DNA of 64,000 nucleotides from Schistosoma haematobium (GCF_000699445.3 NC_067198.1:26051536-26115535), one strand, 5' to 3'; counted from the stretch's first letter, positions 49,368 through 62,489 are shown. Notes: generated by a model not told the origin, from the letters alone. Made by a program: numbers and translations.

Positions 49368-49502
49368 ACAACTGGACAAACAGCAATACAAATGTTCAAT
49401 ACAGCCTTCCTTTGAGATACTGACAAACTCAATGAATTCAAGATAGCTCTCAACAACAGGTTCCAAGCCTTACAAGATCTACTGAAGGAAAAAGAAACTA
49501 AT

Positions 49503-51479
49503 ATGGAGGACAACTGGAAAGACATCAAAGAAGCATTGACTTCAACGTGTCAAGAGGTTCTAGGCCTAAAGAAACACCATCATAATGAGTGGATCTCTAT
49601 AGAAACTCTGGACAAGATCAAAGAAAGGAAGAACAAGAAAATAGCAATTAACAACAGCCGAACACGAGCAGAGAAAGTCCAAGCACAAGCTGAATACACA
49701 GAAGCAAACAAGCAAGTGAAGAAGAGCATTAGAGCCGACGAGAAGAAATACGTGGAAGAACTAGCAACGACGGTGAAAAAAGCTGCAAGAGAAGGGAATA
49801 TGAAACAACTTTACGATACAAAGAAGAAACTAGCAGGGAAATACAGTAAATCAGAAAGACCGGTCAAAGACAAAGAAGGCAGGCCAATCACTGAAACTCA
49901 ACAACAGCGGAACAGATGGTTAGAATACTTTGAGAAACTCCTGAATAGGCCGGCTCCAATGAATCCACCAGACATCAAAGCAGCACACACAGATCTTCCT
50001 ATAAACGTCAACCCATCAACGACGGAAGAAATCAGAATGGCCATCAGACAAATCAAGAACGGTAAAGCAGCAGGAACCGACAACATACCAGCGGAAGCAC
50101 TGAAGTCAGACGTCGAAGTAACCACAAGCATGCTTTACCTTCTATTCAAAAAGATTTGGGAGGAGGAACAAGTGCTGATGGACTGGAAAGGAGGACACTT
50201 CGTCAGGATTCCAAAGAAAGGAGACCTGAGCAAGTGTGAAAACTACAGAGGCATTACACTACTGTCAATACCAGGGAAAGTCTTTGACAGTGTTGCTGAA
50301 TTGGATGAGAGATGCAGTAGACGCCCAACTTCGAGATCAACAAGCCTGATTCCGCAAGGATCGATTGTGCACAGACCAAATCGCAACACTACAGATTATC
50401 GTCGAACAATCATTTGAGTGGAATTTGTCACTATACATCAACTTTATTGATTGTGAAAAGGCATTTGATAGTGTAGATAGGAGGACGTTATGGAAACTTC
50501 TTCGACACTACGGAGTTTCCGAGAAGATTGTCAATATTATCCGGAACTCATACGATGGACTACAGTGCAAAGTAGTGCATGGAGGACAGCTGACAGATGC
50601 ATTCCAAGTAAGGACCGGAGTCAGACAAGGCTGTCTACTCTCCCCCTTCCTCTTTCTTCTGGTGGTCGACTGCATTATGAGGACCTCGACATCTGAAGGA
50701 AAACACGGAATACAATGGACTTCGCAGATGACCTAGCCCTCCTATCGCATACACACGAACAGATACAGACAAAGGCAGCCAGTGTAGCAGCAGTCTCTGC
50801 ATCAGTAGGCCTCAGCATACACAAAGGGAAAACCAAGGTCCTCAAATTCAAAACGGAGAATAGCAATGCAATCACTCTTGATGGCGAAACTCTGGGAGAT
50901 GTAGAATCCTTCACATACCTGGGAAGCATCATCGATAAACAAGGAGGTTCAGATGCAGACGTAAAGGCAAGGATTGGCAAAGCAAGGGTCGCATTCCTAC
51001 AATTTAAAAACATATGGAACTCAAAACAACTTTCAACCAATATCAAAGTGAGAATCTTCAATACGAACGTCAAGGCAGTTCTGCTGTATGGAGCTGAAAC
51101 TTGGAGAACTACAACCACCATCAAGAAGGTACAAGTATTTATAAATAGCTGTCTTCGCAAGATACTCAACATCCATTGGCCGGATACCATCAGCAACAGC
51201 CTTTTGTGGGAGAGAACAAACCAGCTCCGAACTGAAGAGAAAATTAGGAAAAGACGATGGAAATGGATAGGACATACATTACGCAAATCGTCAAACTGCA
51301 TCACGAGGCAAGCCCTAACTTGGAACCCTGAAGGGAAGCGAAAAAGAGGAAGGCCAAAGAACACATTGCGTCGGATAATAGAAGCAGATATGAAAAGGAT
51401 GAATTACAACTGGAAGGAGCTGGAAAGGATTGCCCAGGATAGGGTTGGTGAGCGGCCTATGCTCCTTCACGAGGAGTAA
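49503..51479 (+). pseudogene. RTE reverse transcriptase and C-terminal domain
   Basis: Frame 49,503-50,417 carries the linker and early RT motifs (GKAAGTDNIPAEAL, FVRIPKKGDLSKCENYRGIT). The frame then shifts (50,365-50,736) for FIDCEKAFDSVDR and GVRQGCLLSPFLF, and again (50,715-51,479) for the catalytic [20 protein letters not shown] and the C-terminal [14 protein letters not shown] and [12 protein letters not shown] segments. Shifts lie at about 50,310-50,370 and 50,690-50,715. Catalytic residues are kept but the frame is not. Confidence 0.9.
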
Positions 51480-51500
51480 CAGGCGTAAGTAATTTGACGG

Positions 51501-52580
51501 TGACAGAACACTGTCATCAGTGTTTAATTGTGTTATGAAATGTTTGGTGAATTACCGATACACTACCTCTACACCTAAATATTTTATGTTGCTTAAACCT
51601 TGTGGTGTCTGTACGAAGTAATAATTCTATTGTGTTTGATTACCCGCCTATTTGGAATTTTAAATATAAAACGTTCATTTGTGTTCATCTATTTATGTTT
51701 ATGTTAACTTGCACTTTTTCGAGAATTCCCAGTTAGTACAATGATCAGAATATGCCTAATTGTCACTTTGGCCTCGTGATGGGGCCTGAAATTGAACGGT
51801 TGGATATACATTCAAATTCTGGAGCTTTTGAAGAATAAATAAAAAGGTCTAAGGTCTTGAGATTGACAAGGAAAGATGTTAGGGATGGCAAATGTTTAGC
51901 TCAGTTCCTAACCTTTATCGGAAGAGATGTCTACAGAATACTAATAACTAGCAATATCAGATAGGCCAATTACACTTCCTTAAGCATTTCTAAAGGAACA
52001 ACCTATAAATCATGTGAAGTGTGCTTAGTTCGATCGCCACGAGAGACCAAAATTTAATAAAATGACTCGCCAGAACATCACGACTTTTACTACATCACTT
52101 AGTTATTTCAATCCAATGAGTGCTCAATGTCACGCAGATAACAATTCATTGAGCAGTTGCGAGGCAGGTCACAGAAGTGAGCATAGGTTTGGTAAATGCT
52201 TACCCTGTGGTAATTTTTATTTAAGTAATTTATGCGTATTTTATCACATTAAGTGCCTTAGATACGGTTAAACTGGACATCGTTTATCTTTACAAACGAC
52301 TTTGGAAAGTAACGTTCATGTTCGGAAGCAATTATATGCCTTCCTTGATTCATGAAGGAATAGTTAAACTATGACTACTCAGTCTAATTCTCTTTTATTA
52401 AGGTATTTATTCGACAAGAGAATTCTATTAGGTTAAAGAAAATAAGTGTAAACAAGTGATCAGTGGATAAATAACTGACAAATTGAGGTGGTTCAGAAGG
52501 AAGCTGAGAGTATGGCATTATGTGTAGTTATAAGATAGAGCTATAAAATATAGTGCTGAAAACAGTATTCTGATACACAT
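51501..52580. other. no gene seen
   Basis: AT-rich. The short + frame at 52,062-52,271 has no recognisable feature. Confidence 0.35.
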
Positions 52581-52712
52581 ATGGCCGTTCTACCTTTTTT
52601 GTCGAAGCTATTTGGTCCCATGTTTTTTGTAGATTTTATAGGGTCTTTAGTAGGCTTCGTTTCTAGCGAATTTTCTAGTTTGCTTGTTATAGGATTACTG
52701 GATAGGAAGTGA
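52581..52712 (+). other. small hydrophobic open frame
   Basis: ATG to TGA, 43 codons, strongly hydrophobic (FFVDFIGSLVGFVSSEF). It lies 130 bp before a good exon. It may be part of an upstream exon of the gene at 52,843-53,373 or chance. Confidence 0.2.
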
Positions 52713-52842
52713 AATCAATTCGAAGTTCTAAACACGATTTGATGAGGTATTTTGCATGATAAGTCGGCATCAATACCATTACTTTATGACATTCCGCTAG
52801 GCAATATGGGGCCGTAATTAAACAAAATGTTCTGCCTTACAG

Positions 52843-53373
52843 ACATGGGTGGATTGAAGTTATCTATCCACTATCATATTTGCTGATCAGTAACGCCACC
52901 GTCCCTCCTTTTGTGATGTTAGGCTCTCTTACGTTTGTGGTAAGTATGAATACTGCTCTAATCAAAGCCCATAGTTGTAATACACTGTCTCTACTAGTTC
53001 CATGTTACAAGCAAATCAGTTAGTTAAAAAAATCGTATTATAGGTTAGATGTCCATTTAGTATATCATACTGCTATGAAGATAACTAGTGGTGAAAGTTA
53101 AGAAAACAGGTTAGATTATATGTTGTTTTTTCGTGTCTTTAGGTAACCCTAGTGCTATTGATAGAAGATACCAGAGAAGTAGTGAATAGGTCCTTATTTC
53201 GATCTTCGCGCAGTCACAGTGGAGTGTGTGATTATCTGTTCAGACAAACAAAGGCTCGCAACATTCAATATAAGATAACAGGGAATATAACGCTTATAAA
53301 AAATAAGGAAGTGAATGAATACTTGAACAATACCGTTTTAGCATATGCTTGGTTGTTTGGGGTCAACTCTTAA
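52843..53373 (+). CDS. unrecognised membrane protein, last two exons
   Basis: Exon 52,843-52,939 (acceptor ttctgccttacag, donor |gtaagtat) has one open frame, GWIEVIYPLSYLLISNATVP, then PPFVMLGSLTFV. It ends in phase 0 and joins 53,144-53,373 (acceptor tcgtgtctttag), which continues VTLVLLIEDTREVVNRSLFR and ends TAA at 53,371-53,373. Together they give about 107 residues: two hydrophobic stretches interrupted by an N-glycosylation site (NAT), then a basic, Ser-rich tail. The family is not recognised. The earlier exons are not seen. Confidence 0.55.
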
Positions 53374-54223
53374 CCAACCAACCTGAGCTGTTACATTAGC
53401 TTCCCCCTAGAATCGACATCCGTAGGAACGTCGGTCCGATTAACCTATCTATCGAAAACACTTTAGTTCTATTTCTCATCCCAAGGGAAAATTATCAACT
53501 CGCTCACTATTTGACTTACAATCAATTACGACTAACGCTGTCAACGATAGACCATGGATGTCTCCTCATTTACTAGCTTGTCATCTTATTTTGTAGCATG
53601 TGATCTCTTCTACAACTATCGCTGACGGTTTGCTGCGTGCTTTCAAGAGAAAGAGTGTGAGAATGTGGAATAAGAATATCTGAGGAAGTGCCGCGAGCGG
53701 GCTACCCAACACCATGTTGGTGAGGTACGATTTTTTCATGCTCAGACCGGCTATCAGGTGTTTACTCACCTGCCTCTTGAGTCGCCCTCAAGTAAAAAGT
53801 AAAGAAGAATCTACTTCAAAGGTAATGGTGAAAACCAATCAAACCTGAAGAACTGCTCCACTGCCTGCATAAAAATAATAAGATACAAAATGGAAATACA
53901 TAAATATAAATGATAATTGTTCGGTTCCACGTAAGTGATTGGCCTCCAGAGAGGATTGTATTCTGGAAGGAAATAGACATGGTGTAGCCATCTGGGCTGC
54001 TTTTTGAATTCGTTGTATTTGCCAGTGTTAGTTGTATGAGTTTGATTAAAATCCTCAGCCATCGTTTCGTAATACCTAGCTTATGTGTCCAGTATTTAAA
54101 AAAAAATTTAACATAACACTTATATATCAAAGGTAAAAGGTCTGGGGAGTTGTAGGTGAGTCGGAATGAGGAAAAAATTATTTTTAAGTGGATGCAGGGT
54201 CCGATTAGCTACGTGGTTAGATT
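53374..54223. other. no gene seen
   Basis: Probably 3' untranslated and intergenic sequence. No LTR could be found next to the Gypsy fragment that starts at 54,224. Confidence 0.35.
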
Positions 54224-57200
54224 TTATCCTGCAGCCGAAACTGTCAACATCCTTGACTGACTAATTGGATGTTCCCAGCGAACTGTTTTAGTCATTTGTA
54301 AAGATTTATAATCTTTACATTTCGATTCCGTAATGGATTTGTCAGTTAAACGATCTAACAACACGTATGGTGGTTCATGATCTAGATAAGCCGGCTTTAG
54401 CCTATCAATACTTACTGTGTCGATGTTTCCATGTTTTTCTATCACGAAATATTTAGATTTTCTTGAGACGACTTTGAAAGGACCTTCAAATGGAGGACTG
54501 AGTGGTGCTTTTATTTTGTCAAATCTTATCCAGACATGCGTGCAATTGCTTAGGTCTTTAGGTATATATACGGCGCGCGATTGTTCACGAGTATTAATCG
54601 GCTTAAGTTTAGACATGTGGTCCCGTAGTTGATCTACATAATTTTCTAAATTAAGTTTTTGACTGTTAGTATTGGGGTTAATAAATTCACCTGGTAGTCT
54701 CAGAGTTGTTCCGAAAACAATTTCTGCAGCTGAACACTGTGCGTCAGTTTTGACAGATGTTCGTATTCTCAACATAACTAACGGTAGGAATTCTGTCCAC
54801 TGATTGGGGTTTGAGTGAGATATAAGGGCGGTATTTAGCTGACGGTGAAAACGTCCTACCATCCCATTAGCCTGAGGATGATATGCAGTGCAGCGTATCC
54901 TATTGGAGCCTAGAAGTTTAGCCAAGTTATTAAATAGTTCGGATTCGAATTGCGCTCCTCTATCCGTCGTTATTGTTATGGTTGTACCAAAAATGGTTAC
55001 CCAGTTCTGCATGAAAACTTTGGCTACTGTTTCCGCTGTGATGTCCGCTATCGGGATGGCTATAGGGAATCTAGTAAATCGATCTATGCATGTAAAAAGA
55101 TAATTAAAACCGTTTGAACGTGGTAAAGGACCTACCAAGTCGATATGCACATGGGCAAAACGTGCATCTGGTTGCGAGAAAACACCTATGGGTGAATTTG
55201 TGTGACGATTAATCTTTGATTGTTGACATGCTGAACACTCTCTAACCCATTTGTGTACATCCTTCTGTAAATTCCGCCATATATATCTGGCATTGATTAG
55301 TTTTGTTGAAGCTTTTGCGCCAGGATGAGACAAAGAATGAAAGTTATTATATATCAACTTTCGCATACTTTTGGGAACGAAAGGTCGCGGCATTGCCTTG
55401 GTCGTGTAACAGTAGATTAGAATACCATCGACAGGTGATGGGAACTGTTTTAAATTAAGACTTGAATTGTTTGTTTTAAGCAGGTTTTGTAATTCTAGAT
55501 CCTGCTCTTGTTCGTTTCTCAACGTCTCGAAGTTTACTGTAGACTGCTGTAGCACGTTCATTTCTAGCCTAGATAAAGCATCTGCTGCCTGATTGTCCTG
55601 ACCTTTGACATGTCGGATATCGCTTGTGAACTGTGATATATAGTCAAGGTGTCGGACTTCTCGAGGTGAGTATTTATCAGCTCTCGCTTTTAGTGCATTC
55701 GTTAGTGGTTTGTGATCCGTAAAGACTATAAATTCCCTGCCTTCTAACATGTGTCGGAAGTGTTTAATGGTTAGGTAGATTGCAAGAAGTTCTCGCCCGA
55801 ATGTAGAATATCTTGTCTCTGCTGGAGCGAGTCATTTTGAGAAGAAAGCAATTGGTTTCCATGCGTTTTTAACTAGTTGGTTAAGGGTACCGCCTACTGC
55901 TTTATCAGAAGCATCCACCATCAAAGCAAGTGGGGAAAGAGAATTCGGATACATCAACGTAGTTGCTTGAGCTAATTTATCTTTAAGCTGTTTAATAGCT
56001 TCGACGGCGTCGGAAGACAGTTTGAATTCTTTTGGTTTTCCTTTGAGTGAATCTGTCAAAGGTTGCATTAATTGTGCACAACCTAGTATGAATCTGCGAT
56101 AAAAGTTAATTAGACCTAGAAAACTTCTCAGTTGTGTTAGAGAACTAGGTATGGGGTATTGTTTGATGGTGTCTACTTCTTTTTTGGTCGGTTTAATCCC
56201 TTCTGGGCTTATTGTGTGACCGAGAAATTCTAAAGTTTGAACACCGAAAACACACTTACTTTGATGTATGTTTATTCGATGTTCATCCAGTCTTTTCAAC
56301 ACTGTTTGTACATGCTGTTCGTGTGATTGCAAATCGGGGCTGGCAATTAACAAGTCGTCTATATACCCCTGCGCAAATGGCATATCTCGAAGTAGGTTGT
56401 CTATGAATCTTTGAAATGTCTGTGCCGCATTTCTCAGGCCGAATGGCGTGCGTACAAACTCGAATAAGCCAAAGGGTGTTGTAATAGCTGTCTTGGGGAT
56501 ATCTTCATCAGCCACTGGGATATTGCGATATACCCTAAGTCAATTTTAGTGAATATGTTCATACCCTGTAAACCGTTTGTGAAATCTTGGATATGCGGTA
56601 TTGGGTACCTATCTGGTACGGTTTGACGGTTGAGGGCTCTGTAATCCTCGCACGGTCGCCAGTCACCTTCATTCTTCTTTAGGACCATATGCAAAGGGGA
56701 TGCCCATTGACTATCAGAGGGACGGATAATACCCAGCTGTAGCATATAATCAAACTCGGCCCTAGCGATTTTGAGCTTATCTGGTGCTAGTCTCCTGGGT
56801 TTTGCAAAAACCGGTGCACCTTCGGTTTTGATAGTGTGACTTACTTTTAGTTTGTCTTTGGAAGGCTGTGGGTTTGGTTTAGTTAAGTTTGGAAATTCCG
56901 CGAGTATATCTTGGAATTTCGCTGTTGTTACTGGAGGAGTTTGAATCAAGTTAAGAGAGCTGATGTGACTTTCTTTGCCTTTTGTGTAATACAAAGTTTC
57001 TTTTAGTGTTAATCGCCGTTTCTTGGTGTCAACTAGAAATTCGTATCTCTCTAGAAAGTCCATCCCCAGGATTGCCAGATCTAAGTCGGCTACCGTGAAA
57101 ACCCAAGGGAATTGCCTCCTGAACCCCAAATCTAGGGTTAAAGTTTTCTGCCCAAATGTCGCAATTTTAGTTTTATTTGCAGCTTCAAGTGTAATTGATG

Positions 57201-57254
57201 ATGTTTCTCGACTAATATCAGTTTTATTTTGAGGGATGATAGAACGCTTCACTA
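54224..57254 (-). pseudogene. Gypsy 3 pol fragment (Boudicca-related, minus strand)
   Basis: Read from about 57,254 down: the end of the protease region (AILGMDFLERYEF), RT (RRLAPDKLKIARAEFDYML, WRPCEDYRALN), a frameshift at about 56,510-56,540, RT core with the catalytic YIDD, and RNase H. A TGA at 55,832-55,834 follows, then TDHKPL, HHCC region, HIDLVGPLP and TTDRGAQFE. In the integrase box NGMVGRFHRQL the catalytic Glu is Gly (codon at 54,854-54,856). The frame then runs to a stop at 54,224. gag, the protease active site and both LTRs are missing. It is related to, but clearly distinct from, the 41.9-kb element. Confidence 0.92.
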
Positions 57255-58454
57255 TCAGCCGCAAACGTTTCACAGTGGACCACCCCTCTTCCGCTCGTCA
57301 TACTTAGCATTCGCAATGCAATGAAGGCTGACATTGGATACACTGCGGCTCAACTCATTTATGGAATAACACCTCAACTTCCAGGAAAATTCGAGGATCC
57401 CTCATTTTCAGTGAATATAGATCCAACCTGTTACACGAGCAGGCTTACAAACCAGATGAGTTCAATTAAACTTGTTTCCATCCGACCGCAATCAACTGGT
57501 GTTTTCGTTCAACCTGACTTACTATGTGGTACACACGTCTTCGTACGACGAGACTCACATCGACGACCTCTCGAAACAACATACGAAGGACCATTCAAAG
57601 TTCTTCAGCGCGAACCTAAGAACGGAACTGACGATAGAATTAACATCGAGCGCATCAAAGCAGCGTATCCAGAAGGGAACCCTATCCATGTAGATTTTCT
57701 CTAGGTACAACCGAAAGACACGACTTCTACACTTATAATACCTCGTCCGACAGCCAACAATCACGATGGTAATTTGGCAGTATCTGAAACTAAACTCAAG
57801 ACAACGCGCTCTGGAAGAACAGTGAGGTTTTCAGAACATTGAAACGATTATTGCACGTAAGACCCCAGTTAACATTTTGTTTCATCTCGACTTTTCTTCG
57901 TATCATATACAACATAAAAAACGATTTTAATATGCTCCTATTTATATATCTATTTAAAAATGTTTTATTTTGGAAAATGTTGTACCACATGTCCTCTTAC
58001 AGTAAGGAAAGACAACCAAACTGTGCTGAAAATGGCAAGCTATCAGAAGAGTGTTTAGCAACGACAAACTCGTTAGGTTTAAACTTCTGGCTGGCAAACT
58101 CTAAGAGTCATCACTCCCCCATAGTTGGGTAGTGATCTGTAGCGGTAAATAAATCCACAAAATAAATAGCTCTGTAAGTTTTCAACATTGGATTCTGACT
58201 ACATTAGTCTCAATGGACTCACCTAGCTGAAGGCGCTCGGTCAAACATACACACCTGATCACGAGTGAGAACGCCGTGCTCAACATCCCCTGCAATCGCT
58301 AGCCAGATTAGATCAGCCGGTCCTCGATATATTGATAGCCTATCAAATATGCCTTCGAACCTCCTCACTTCTGACTTTTGATCTCACTTGGTGGGTACGA
58401 TTCACAATTAAGAGTGTTACTGGATAAATTGATGTCAAACTCCGAATACCTGTG
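57255..58454 (+). mobile_element. 3' fragment of a Boudicca-like element (integrase end plus LTR)
   Basis: Starts abruptly at CAGCCGCAAACG inside integrase, joined head-to-head to the minus-strand Gypsy 3. The + frame runs to a TAG at 57,702-57,704 (MKADIGYTAAQLIYG...PFKVLQREPK), and homology goes on through the C-terminus, a short AT-rich tail, GTAGTGATC and the LTR. Compared with 45.75-47.15 kb it has many substitutions and small deletions. Confidence 0.9.
58138..58454 (+). repeat. Boudicca-like LTR, plus orientation
   Basis: Begins TGTAGCGGTAAATAAATCC and ends ...GAATACCTGTG. More diverged from the two LTRs at 41.9 and 46.8 kb than those are from each other, and closest to the inverted LTR at 59.1 kb. 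Confidence 0.88.
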
Positions 58455-59066
58455 GTATTTTCACGTGCATATCTGCAACCGAACAAATATTTACCCCTTC
58501 TCGTTACCACTGTTTCTTCAGTCACTCTGCTATTAATAATTAATAAACGAAAATAACTACAATAAAAGTGTAGTATCAGAGTCGTCAGATGTATGGTGGA
58601 TCCTAGTAGAAGAACCCACTCAAGGTGTAACAATGCATAAAATTACCAACAATATACCAAAAAGAATACTAACACTATAAACAGCAGCGATTGTTTATGG
58701 ATAAAACAAAACAGTAACACATAGCACTCACAACAGAGTTGTATAATAAAAAAGTGATATCAACTACAAACGAGTTTACTTAATTAACAAACGTTCCTCT
58801 GCACATGGTGGCACCGATGGCGTGATGCGAAAGAGAAATCCAATGACGCCATTGAATAATAATCGGTGCCGAAACTCCAACGTAGTACATAACCGGCGTT
58901 ATAACACCAAACGTAGGAAATGACGAACACAGTCGAATGAAACTGTGTTTAATCACTCGGGTGGACAGGTCAATGTGTACTTCCACACTGTCATGGCAGT
59001 ATTCCGTTTTAGAAAGTTGAAATTTTAATACTGGGCAAACCTTCCAATTGAGTATGAAGAGGTCAA
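58455..59066. other. spacer between two inverted LTRs, no gene
   Basis: About 612 bp with no element or exon recognised. Confidence 0.4.
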
Positions 59067-59394
59067 AGGTATTTGGAGTTTGACATCAATTTATCCAGTA
59101 ACACTCTTAATTGTGAATCGTACCCACCAAGTGAAATCAAAAGTCAGAAGTGAGGAGGTTCGAAGGCATATTTGATAGGCTATCAATATATCGAGGACCG
59201 GCTGATCTAATCTGGCTAGCGATTGCAGGGGATGTTGAGCACGGCGTTCTCACTCGTGATCAGGTGTGGATGTTTGACCGAGCGCCTTCAGCTAGGTGAG
59301 TCCATTGAGACCAATGTAGTCAGCATCCAATGTTGAAAACTTACAGAGCTATTTATTTTGTGGATTTATTCACCGCTACAGATCACTCCTCGCC
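59067..59394 (-). repeat. Boudicca-like LTR, inverted, with polypurine tract
   Basis: Reverse complement of 58,138-58,454 at high identity. It extends a few bases past the LTR (GGCGAGGAGTGATC on the minus strand), so it is the 3' end of a mostly lost minus-strand element rather than a clean solo LTR. Confidence 0.88.
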
Positions 59395-59614
59395 TATTGT
59401 GATGACTAGTGGTATGACTTTATAATTTCGACTACTTATAATTGCATAGAATGTTTTGTAAATTATGCGGCTTGTGTTTAGTCTCTTCAACCACATATTG
59501 ACTCGCATACACACCCGTTAGAATTTCGCGCACGTTTATGCTCGTTGTTAGTTAGCAGACGATATTGCCTTGATCGGTGTTTCTGTCAGTCTTTATTTCA
59601 TCTATCAATGTTAG

Positions 59615-59901
59615 GAAAGCAAATAGAAAATGCAATGGAGACTGAGTTAAAGTATCGCTTGTTCTGTACTTCAATATCAATGGCTTCAAAAAAGTTAGAG
59701 GAAATAGAGTCAGGAAACACTTTATCAGAGAACAATTCAATTCCTCTTAATTCACCATGCAAGTTCTTGAACATTATTTTGTGTAGTTTGCATGATATTC
59801 CTCTGACTGCTATAAGGATAAGTTTTTATGAATATAAAAATTATCCCAACAACACGCACGTTACCAAACAGTACTGTTTGACTCCCCAGCTTGATGAATA
59901 G
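59615..59901 (+). CDS. possible last exon of an unrecognised gene
   Basis: Acceptor catctatcaatgttag| at 59,614, phase 1 in, 95 codons including a TAG stop at 59,899-59,901. The peptide has a balanced, protein-like composition (KQIENAMETELKYRLF, KKLEEIESG, ILCSLHDIPLTAIRISFYEY). No family recognised and no upstream exon seen; the inverted LTR lies 220 bp before it. Confidence 0.38.
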
Positions 59902-62489
59902 TGGTGTGGTAAGAGTGACTAAATGTCCTTAGTTTTCACTTGTGCGACCATAAATAGTTTAATAATATGATTTTTCTATCAGTATATGGTAAATATTACC
60001 GTCACTTTACTACTAATAGTATCCAAGTTTGGATACTCAAAGTCGATGAGTAATGTAGAAATGATTACTCATGTTTCCCATCACATTCGGATCTGTGAAA
60101 TATAAAATAACGCTTCGGTCATTTGCTTCGGTAGGCCTTGAAAAACTAATAATCTTTAAGCATTTCAACAACCAACCATTTTTGTTTGGTATTAGTTGGG
60201 ATCAACCACCATCCAAACATTTGAGTTGGTCGTTGGTTTGGGATTCCCGACTTTATGTATGAATACTCGGATGACTAGTCGTGACAGATATTGGCATGAT
60301 ATATCGCAGTATTTTGCTGAATACTAGCAAGAAATTGGTTATCATCAGTTTTTAGCCGTTTGGAAATAAAAAGTGTAAAGCCAGTTAATCATCATCAACG
60401 TAGAATCTGGTAGAAATTCTCATCGAAATACCTAAGGCGTCGCACGCTGAGATGATTGATCTGGAACTGTACCACTGGATCAAAGTCCTGAGAATGTAGA
60501 TCCGACGTGACGACAGGTCGTATTAGCTCTCTATGTGCCATTATAGCAACGATGGACCTTCAGTCAGGATAGTAGGTCGGTGGACCTGTGTTTATTCTCG
60601 CAGCCTATTTTCCATTGAAGGTCTAGCTTCGCATTGAAACGTTCACTGATGAGACTGATGCCATTTGTTTGGGTAAGACGTCTTCATGATCCAGTCGATC
60701 AGCATAGTAGAGAGCTAGACTGCTAATTTTCTGTAGACTAAACAACGGAAAATCGATTTTCTTTTGGTATCAGGCGTAAAATTGGTCTTTTTCTATTTGA
60801 ACAGGAAATACATGGTATCTTTGCTTGTTTGAGTCTGGTGACGATTTTACTTTGAGTTGTTTTACAACTTGTCAACCTATTCCACTATTTGTGCAACTAT
60901 GGTTGTACACTTTGTTAGAGCCATTGAAATGCTAGGAATCTTGAGTAGTTTAATAGACCCTGAAGTTAAAATGGTGATGCACTTTGAATCGTTTCCTGAA
61001 GAATAGTTTTATTGCCTGAACTCAGTACGTTAAAGTATTCTGAAAGATTAATTGTAAATAGACTACATTTCTAATGTTAATGGCTTGTATTATCAACTCT
61101 AAGATTAGCTAGAAGTGGATCAGCCATAGTTTTGTACTTCAAGGTTCATTAGATACGGGAATTCCTTAAATTTGCTGTTAAACAAAACACTGTCAAATTT
61201 GTACTCTTACCGTAATCAACTGTTGTTCCCAAAACCTGAAGTTTGCTACCTATTTTCTCACTAGATATACGGGTCTTGATCAATTCATTTTAAAACATAT
61301 TAAAGCCTTTGTGTTTAGCTAATTAGCTTTCACTAAGATTTTATTAAACTATATGGCGTATCTCGCCAAAACAAATTGCTATCCCTTTTCTAACCAGTCT
61401 ATGTAACTCATTCTTCATAATGTATTCCAAACAAAATAGAATCAGTTTATATATTAAAAAGATAAACTTTCTCTGAAAAGATTTCTCTCCAAAATGCTTG
61501 ACTCTATGTTACTATGATCAATAATTCGTAAATGGAACTTGACCGTGCTATTAGTTAACTTCTGTATCAAGTGTGCGACCATTTTGTATCGTAAAGCCGT
61601 TGCTAAGACCTTTAGTGACATATTCACACTCAGAACGGAAATGTTTGGCAATTTGAAAAGTACGCTTATGATTTTGTATGAGTTGTTTCCTGAGTTTAGG
61701 ACTCCTGAGACGTGAAGTCAGATAGTTGCGAGGTTGAGTACGGAGTTATTTACCGAGACTGTACTAATAAGCCTGTGTTTGAAGCTTTGGTATAAAACCT
61801 CTTGTTGTCTATTTCAGAGCATGAGGTAGTTTGCTGAACTGTGTGATTTCATGTTATTTGTAAACAATTTTTCAGTAGTCTTAGTTTGTCGAATAAAGCA
61901 AGCAGTTATCTTTGTATTCACTCAGCATTCTCTAATGGGTCATAGGCTTCTCTATCAATGGAATTTATAAATTGGCTAAAGTGTTATCTTCCTTGGAATT
62001 AAGGTAAATTCCAAGCTTTGAAACAGTCCAGGTAATCCTCCAATTCCAAAGGTAACGCTACGATAGGTAACTTCTCAATATTTTTAGAATCCAGGTTATC
62101 CGCTACTCCAGATGTGTTATGAATAGGCTAACGAATTGCTATTTATTCCAAATAGGCTCGAGCTTCGATAAGACCCAATCAAGAAGTTGAATCTAAAATG
62201 TTCAAAAGGAGATCGTAATTTTTTATTATAACAGATTAACACAACGTTAAGCATTTATTCACACACCAACTGTGTTAACTATTCATCTAAGTACAAATAA
62301 ATATTTTTAGGCGTTTTGAATACTTGTCTGAAATTCAGGTGGTAATATAGATACTGATTTTTAAAGGTAATTATGTTTGCAACTATCTTACAGCCTACAG
62401 GTCCTCCTTTCAAATGAGTGTAGTGTCGGTAAATAAAAATTTAAAATTCACTAAGTTTTAAAAAATGGTATTTACTATGATATATAATG
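59902..62489. other. no gene seen
   Basis: AT-rich. Short frames on both strands lack splice support or protein features. No transposon recognised. Confidence 0.4.

Larger units (their letters stand above)
48328..51500 (+). mobile_element. RTE-clade (SR2-like) non-LTR retrotransposon, degenerate
   Basis: Starts near TCCGCCTGTAGCTCTTC with a GC-rich 5' leader of about 270 bp, then an AP-type endonuclease and RT in one broken reading frame, and ends just after the stop at 51,479 with a short GCGTAAGTAA tail. It lacks poly(A), as is usual for RTE elements. The compact one-ORF design and the resemblance to the BovB/'craniofacial development protein 2' class place it in RTE. The name SR2/SjR2 is inferred. 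No target duplication found. Confidence 0.88.

Noticed and set aside
50675..51364. 229-codon minus-strand open frame
   Set aside because: It is the antisense shadow of the RTE reverse transcriptase, which has clear FADD and downstream motifs on the plus strand.
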